Below, piece by piece: positions 60,164 through 64,000 of a DNA stretch of 64,000 nt. Location of the stretch: NCBI GenBank assembly GCA_950295325.1, contig OX485806.1, positions 23,684,001 through 23,748,000 on the forward strand. Direction: 5' to 3'. Under the pieces are notes generated by a model. The model made no database searches. It was not told the DNA's origin and was given only the letters and a program-made list of their open reading frames with translations. The position numbers and the translations under genes are program-made. This DNA is from Polytrichum commune (taxonomy: Eukaryota; Streptophyta; Polytrichopsida; Polytrichales; Polytrichaceae). Position 1 is the stretch's first letter. The number at the start of each line of letters is the position of its first letter.

Positions 60164-61370
60164 GTTTATCATGCTTAGGTTGTTCATCCCTCTTGGGGTA
60201 TTGTGGTTCTTGTGAACGTACCCAAGAGAGGTTTCTTGCTCTTTTTTTTGGATGTTGATGGCCTTGTATGGTTTTTTACAATGAAATGAAATCTTGTTTC
60301 ATTTTTCCTCAAACAAAATAAATCAGTTTCAGTTTGGACAAGCTAATATCCAGATTGAATAGGTTACAACACAAATCCGAAGTCCATGTTCATAACTTAA
60401 AGTTCTTGAGCATGTGGAAGGACGTTCTCTTTCTATTCTAGTTTGAAGAATAGAATTTCAAGGTTCTTGATTACACGTATGAATTCTGAACATGGTCAAG
60501 TGGCAAACATTCTTAAGTTGACACCTCAATGTTGCCTATCTCTGGGCACAATGCCTTGTCTCATCAACCAAGATCATTTAATTCAAAGACCTTGCCAAAG
60601 AGTTCTTTCGCAAATATGCCTTCTAAGATGCTTATTCAGAAGAACACCAACTACACCACTTAAGAGTGTTAGGAAGGTGAAGATGGCAATCAAATTTGAG
60701 TAAAGAAATTTGGATTCATAGAGTGGCATGTGAAAAGGAAACCGCCATTCCAAGTAGTACCTTGGGAACAAAAGGCTCGTTTTGAGGTTCTGATGTATTT
60801 TGAATTATTGTAGCTCGGATGTCAAGTTCATCAGTCAAGCTGCCACATAGATCCACTTCCTGCATCATCCTTCCCACCCCAATCTCAAAACTTGAACCCT
60901 CGTTCTGAAGGTTTGGTACTACATCTCCACATGATATATATTAAGCTCAAATTGAGATTCAAGGCCACATCATTGCAAACAAGAGAAATGCATCAACCCA
61001 TTCTAGAGTGATTATACCTCCAATGTGTTGTTTCCCATGCCTGCCAATAGCATTCGATTTCTTTCTATTTGAATGATGTAGCTTCTCCTACGCGTTCTGC
61101 TAGTGAACCTACATCACATTATTCAATTCCATGTCAGTGTTCTCTTTCTAATCTATTGTCACTCTTAATTTCTTGACCTTTTTCAAGTTCAAGCTGAATC
61201 TACATTCATTTTAGCACACATATATAACATTGCTAAGCCTCATGATGTTAGAGCCCTCCATGAAAAGGTGGCAGTAGCGTGCAAACAAGAAGCTCTTCAT
61301 TTATCATTAATATGCTCACATCCTCAGCAAACCATCGTTTGTATCTACCTAGCTAACTATTTCAGACCTT
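60164..61370. other. Intergenic stretch, possible LINE 3' tail
   Basis: At 60200-60300 the sequence (GATGTTGATGGCCTTGTATG then TTTTTTACAATGAAATGAAA) resembles the T-rich 3' ends of plant LINEs, without a coding part. Nothing else recognised. Confidence 0.3.
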
Positions 61371-62145
61371 GGACAACTAACCAACTAATTCAACTATTAG
61401 TTAACTAGTTGTTTTCTGTAACTATAGTTGTTCGCGATTTGACCTGTCAAAAAATGTAGTTAGCTATAGTTCTTCTAAATTCGGTCTGCCAAGAAATTTA
61501 GTTAACTATAGTTATATATATCTAGTTAACTAAAGTTGAGCGAAACTTATTCACGGAATTTTGTTGTAGTGTTGTAGTGTCACTAGTGTGTTATTTGTGT
61601 TGGTAGTGTAGTATCAACTAAAATGAGCCAATTGGTCCGCTCAATTTAATGTAGGGAACATGATGGGAACGTAATGATTGCTAGTTGGTACGAGAGAATA
61701 CCCGTTGATGAGGGTTCTTGAAATACAACTCAACCATTCCAATACACCCACACATGTTTATAGAACCATGCAAATAATCAATTGTAATATGGAAGATCTC
61801 ATCAATTGTGACAAAAGGATTGTCTCATAATGGCCCAATTGGATCATTTTAGTTGATAAGGCCACTACATGAAGGATTTGCAACGCCCAACACTGTGAGT
61901 GATCGTATAAAGATGTTTCTTGATGATCCTTAGTGGCCCGAGCATATTAAAAACCCCTAGCTGAAGCAAATCAAGAGGCAAACTTCATCAAATATATAAT
62001 AATAATTGAACCTTTTCTAGTTAACTACAGTTGTTCTTGAAATCAGTTTCAAATTTTTCCAGTTAATTATAATTGTTCCCTAAAATGTATTGAAAAAAAA
62101 AATCTAGTTAACTATAGTTAATTTGGCAGTTGTCCAAGGTCTGAA
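61371..62145. mobile_element. Nonautonomous element with hAT-like layout
   Basis: Termini TTCAGACCTTGGACAACT and the exact reverse complement AGTTGTCCAAGGTCTGAA. Both ends carry clusters of a subterminal motif TAGTTAACTATAGTT (about five at the left, three at the right). Such motif clusters are typical transposase-binding arrays of hAT elements. No clear 8-bp target duplication and no transposase were seen. Length about 775 bp. Confidence 0.7.
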
Positions 62146-64000
62146 GTGGTATTTAGAGCTAGTGATCACGGGTGTGATCTGAATGTGACACAACTAGCCG
62201 GGGACATCTTGCCACTCTTTCATAATGCACGTCAACATGCGTCCGACTTTCGCATGATGGTTGATACGTTACTTGCAGCTCAATGCATGGGAAACTCATC
62301 CCAGTTTCTCAACTGTCAATTGGGACTCGGCCCATTCTGGTGATGGCAATGAATTGAAAACTGATGACAAAAGTCCTCGCTACGCATTCACTTCAAACCT
62401 AGCAATACTTCTTTATACAGGTTCTCATAAAAGGTGAAAGACCATCACTTTGATAGGCGAGAGGTGTAAACACCGTGAGGTTTGAAACAAGGCTTACGGC
62501 CCTTGTTGAGCTTACTCGTTTCGGGCTGATTCGATGTGAGCTCAATTTGTGCTTTTTGGCCAGCGTATACACAGCTAACGAGGGGGGACATCATTCATTC
62601 AGGCTACTTTAAGCGGTTTAATCTGGGTAATCCTTCTGTAGATCCAACTCCTTTTGATGAATGGAACCTTCGGATTCAAAGCGATCGATTGGGAATAACC
62701 CGGGAATTTTAAGCAAAAAGTTTCCTGTTGGAATGTGGCCTCCAATTGTCGCCAGAAAAAACAAAGAATTGACATACGGTGGAAATGTGGCATTTGCAAG
62801 GGCCCTAGCACACTCTTGCAGCTGATACTAGCGTTGCGCTCTCCTCTCAAGAACTTCCAAAACAGCACGCTGCAGAAGCCATTCGATAAAAGAGACACAA
62901 ATGTATGCATATATGTATGTTTGGTACTTGAGCTCACCACACATTCTTGACATTGACAAGTAGGAGATGTGTGTGGGTGCTTGGACCACTTCAAAAGCTC
63001 TGTAGGCTAGGCTATCCACTCCATCCAGAGGCACATGGAAGTGAAAAGCTGTGGTTGTGAAGCTGTAGAGCAGTGCCCAGGAAGTTTTTGGGCATAGTCG
63101 GTCAAGATCCTAGTGATTCTGAATCTAACCGGTTACATGTTGACATCTTCTGGTTTTGCTTAATTCATTTGAGGCATTTCCTATAGATTCGTCTAAAATG
63201 ATCGGCAATCCTCCTGAAGTCTCCAACTTCAACCGGTTATTTCTCAAACTCAACCAGTTCATCTGTAACTAATCGCCAGTTCCAGTGAATGGGGGTGGGA
63301 TTTGAAAAATGAAAATACCAAACCAAATAGTAACTCACTACACATGTCCTTTACCTTATTACTTTAGTAAGGCTTGGAAAAAGAAAACAACCGAGGTTGA
63401 GTCTCTCCTTGTTGTTGGGTGGGCTCCAAGCAAGCAACCCCATTCCTAGGCCCACGCCATAAACTTGGCAAGGGACTCTATGCCATGGCACCCCCGCCTC
63501 CGAGGGCGCCGGCACATCCAAGCCATGAAAACAATTTGTCAGTAGTCATCCAACAATAAGCGCTAGGATTCCCACCTGAAAGGGATGGGCCCAGCCCGGA
63601 ATCGCTATAATGAGTTACTTTTGACACCACCAATGATTCCTTGATCACAATTGTCGGTCCCCACATGAAGCTCTCAAGAATGAAAAATCAATCTCGCGTC
63701 TTATAAATGAACGGCTGCAATATAGGTTATTTTGAAGCAATTCTATTCATATATGTATTTGAGTCTTAAGTTATATATTTTACATTTTAAAATTAAACGT
63801 TTTCGTATTTTTATTGAGTTATTTATAAATTTATACTTGGACTTTTATATTATCTATTGTTTATTATTTTTAAAATTACGATACTTTCTTCAATTAGAAA
63901 CGTTAGGGACGATTATTAGGTTTCACCCGTTCATTTTTGGCATCTGTTTACCCGTTCTGACAAACCCGTGCTTGCTTCTCCCCCTTTCTCTTTTTCTTCT
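62146..64000. other. Right-hand stretch, one unidentified open frame
   Basis: Directly after the hAT-like element a plus-strand frame (62146-62343) reads FHNARQHASDFRMMVDTLLA and CMGNSSQFLNCQLGLGPFW before a stop. The composition is protein-like but the family is not recognised. The remainder has no recognised feature, and 63720-63900 is strongly AT-rich. Confidence 0.3.

Overview
This is nuclear DNA from a green plant of the streptophyte line. The protein genes carry spliceosomal GT-AG introns and include the thylakoid one-helix protein OHP2, a plant-type DUF639 membrane protein, SEC61 alpha, ribosomal protein eS4 and LSM12. The divergent eS4 and OHP2 sequences, a very AT-rich plastid-derived insert and a bacterial/algal-looking sulfotransferase suggest a non-seed plant or a charophyte-grade alga. 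That placement is inference; no marker here fixes the species.

Layout. 1-2016: 3' end of a LINE with an RNase H domain, a CCHC zinc knuckle and a restriction-like endonuclease-type PD...E motif. 2017-11990: gene-poor DNA with MITE-like elements and copy A of a large repeat (7612-10844). 11991-15076: the C-terminal part of a DUF639 gene, with three frame breaks in its first recognisable exon. 17192-20035: copy B of the large repeat; the two copies carry different MITE insertions. 21960-25238: a degenerate plastid petB-petD piece, internally triplicated, holding a PIF1-helicase fragment and ending about 200 bp before the SEC61 alpha start codon. 25444-28066: intact six-exon SEC61A. 30320-34353 (minus): five-exon LSM12 homologue. 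35388-38569: a 3.2-kb DNA element with long inverted ends. 38570-44300: MITE-rich DNA. 44426-46567: intact six-exon RPS4 (eS4). 48170-48700 (minus): LINE reverse transcriptase fragment. 52263-53867: two-exon OHP2 with a tandemly repeated intron. 54885-55292 (minus): broken receptor-like kinase exon. 58640-59879 (minus): sulfotransferase. 60030-60163: a long hairpin. 61371-62145: a hAT-like nonautonomous element.

The host genes do not form a pathway. They are unrelated housekeeping and plastid genes (translocation at the ER, cytosolic ribosome, RNA binding, PSII assembly, sulfation) separated by several kilobases of small inverted-repeat transposons. At least five MITE-like families recur two to six times each. 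No CRISPR array, confident tRNA or complete rRNA gene, LTR retroelement or virus-like element was recognised. All exon joins were made by reading the sequence, with no alignment or expression data.
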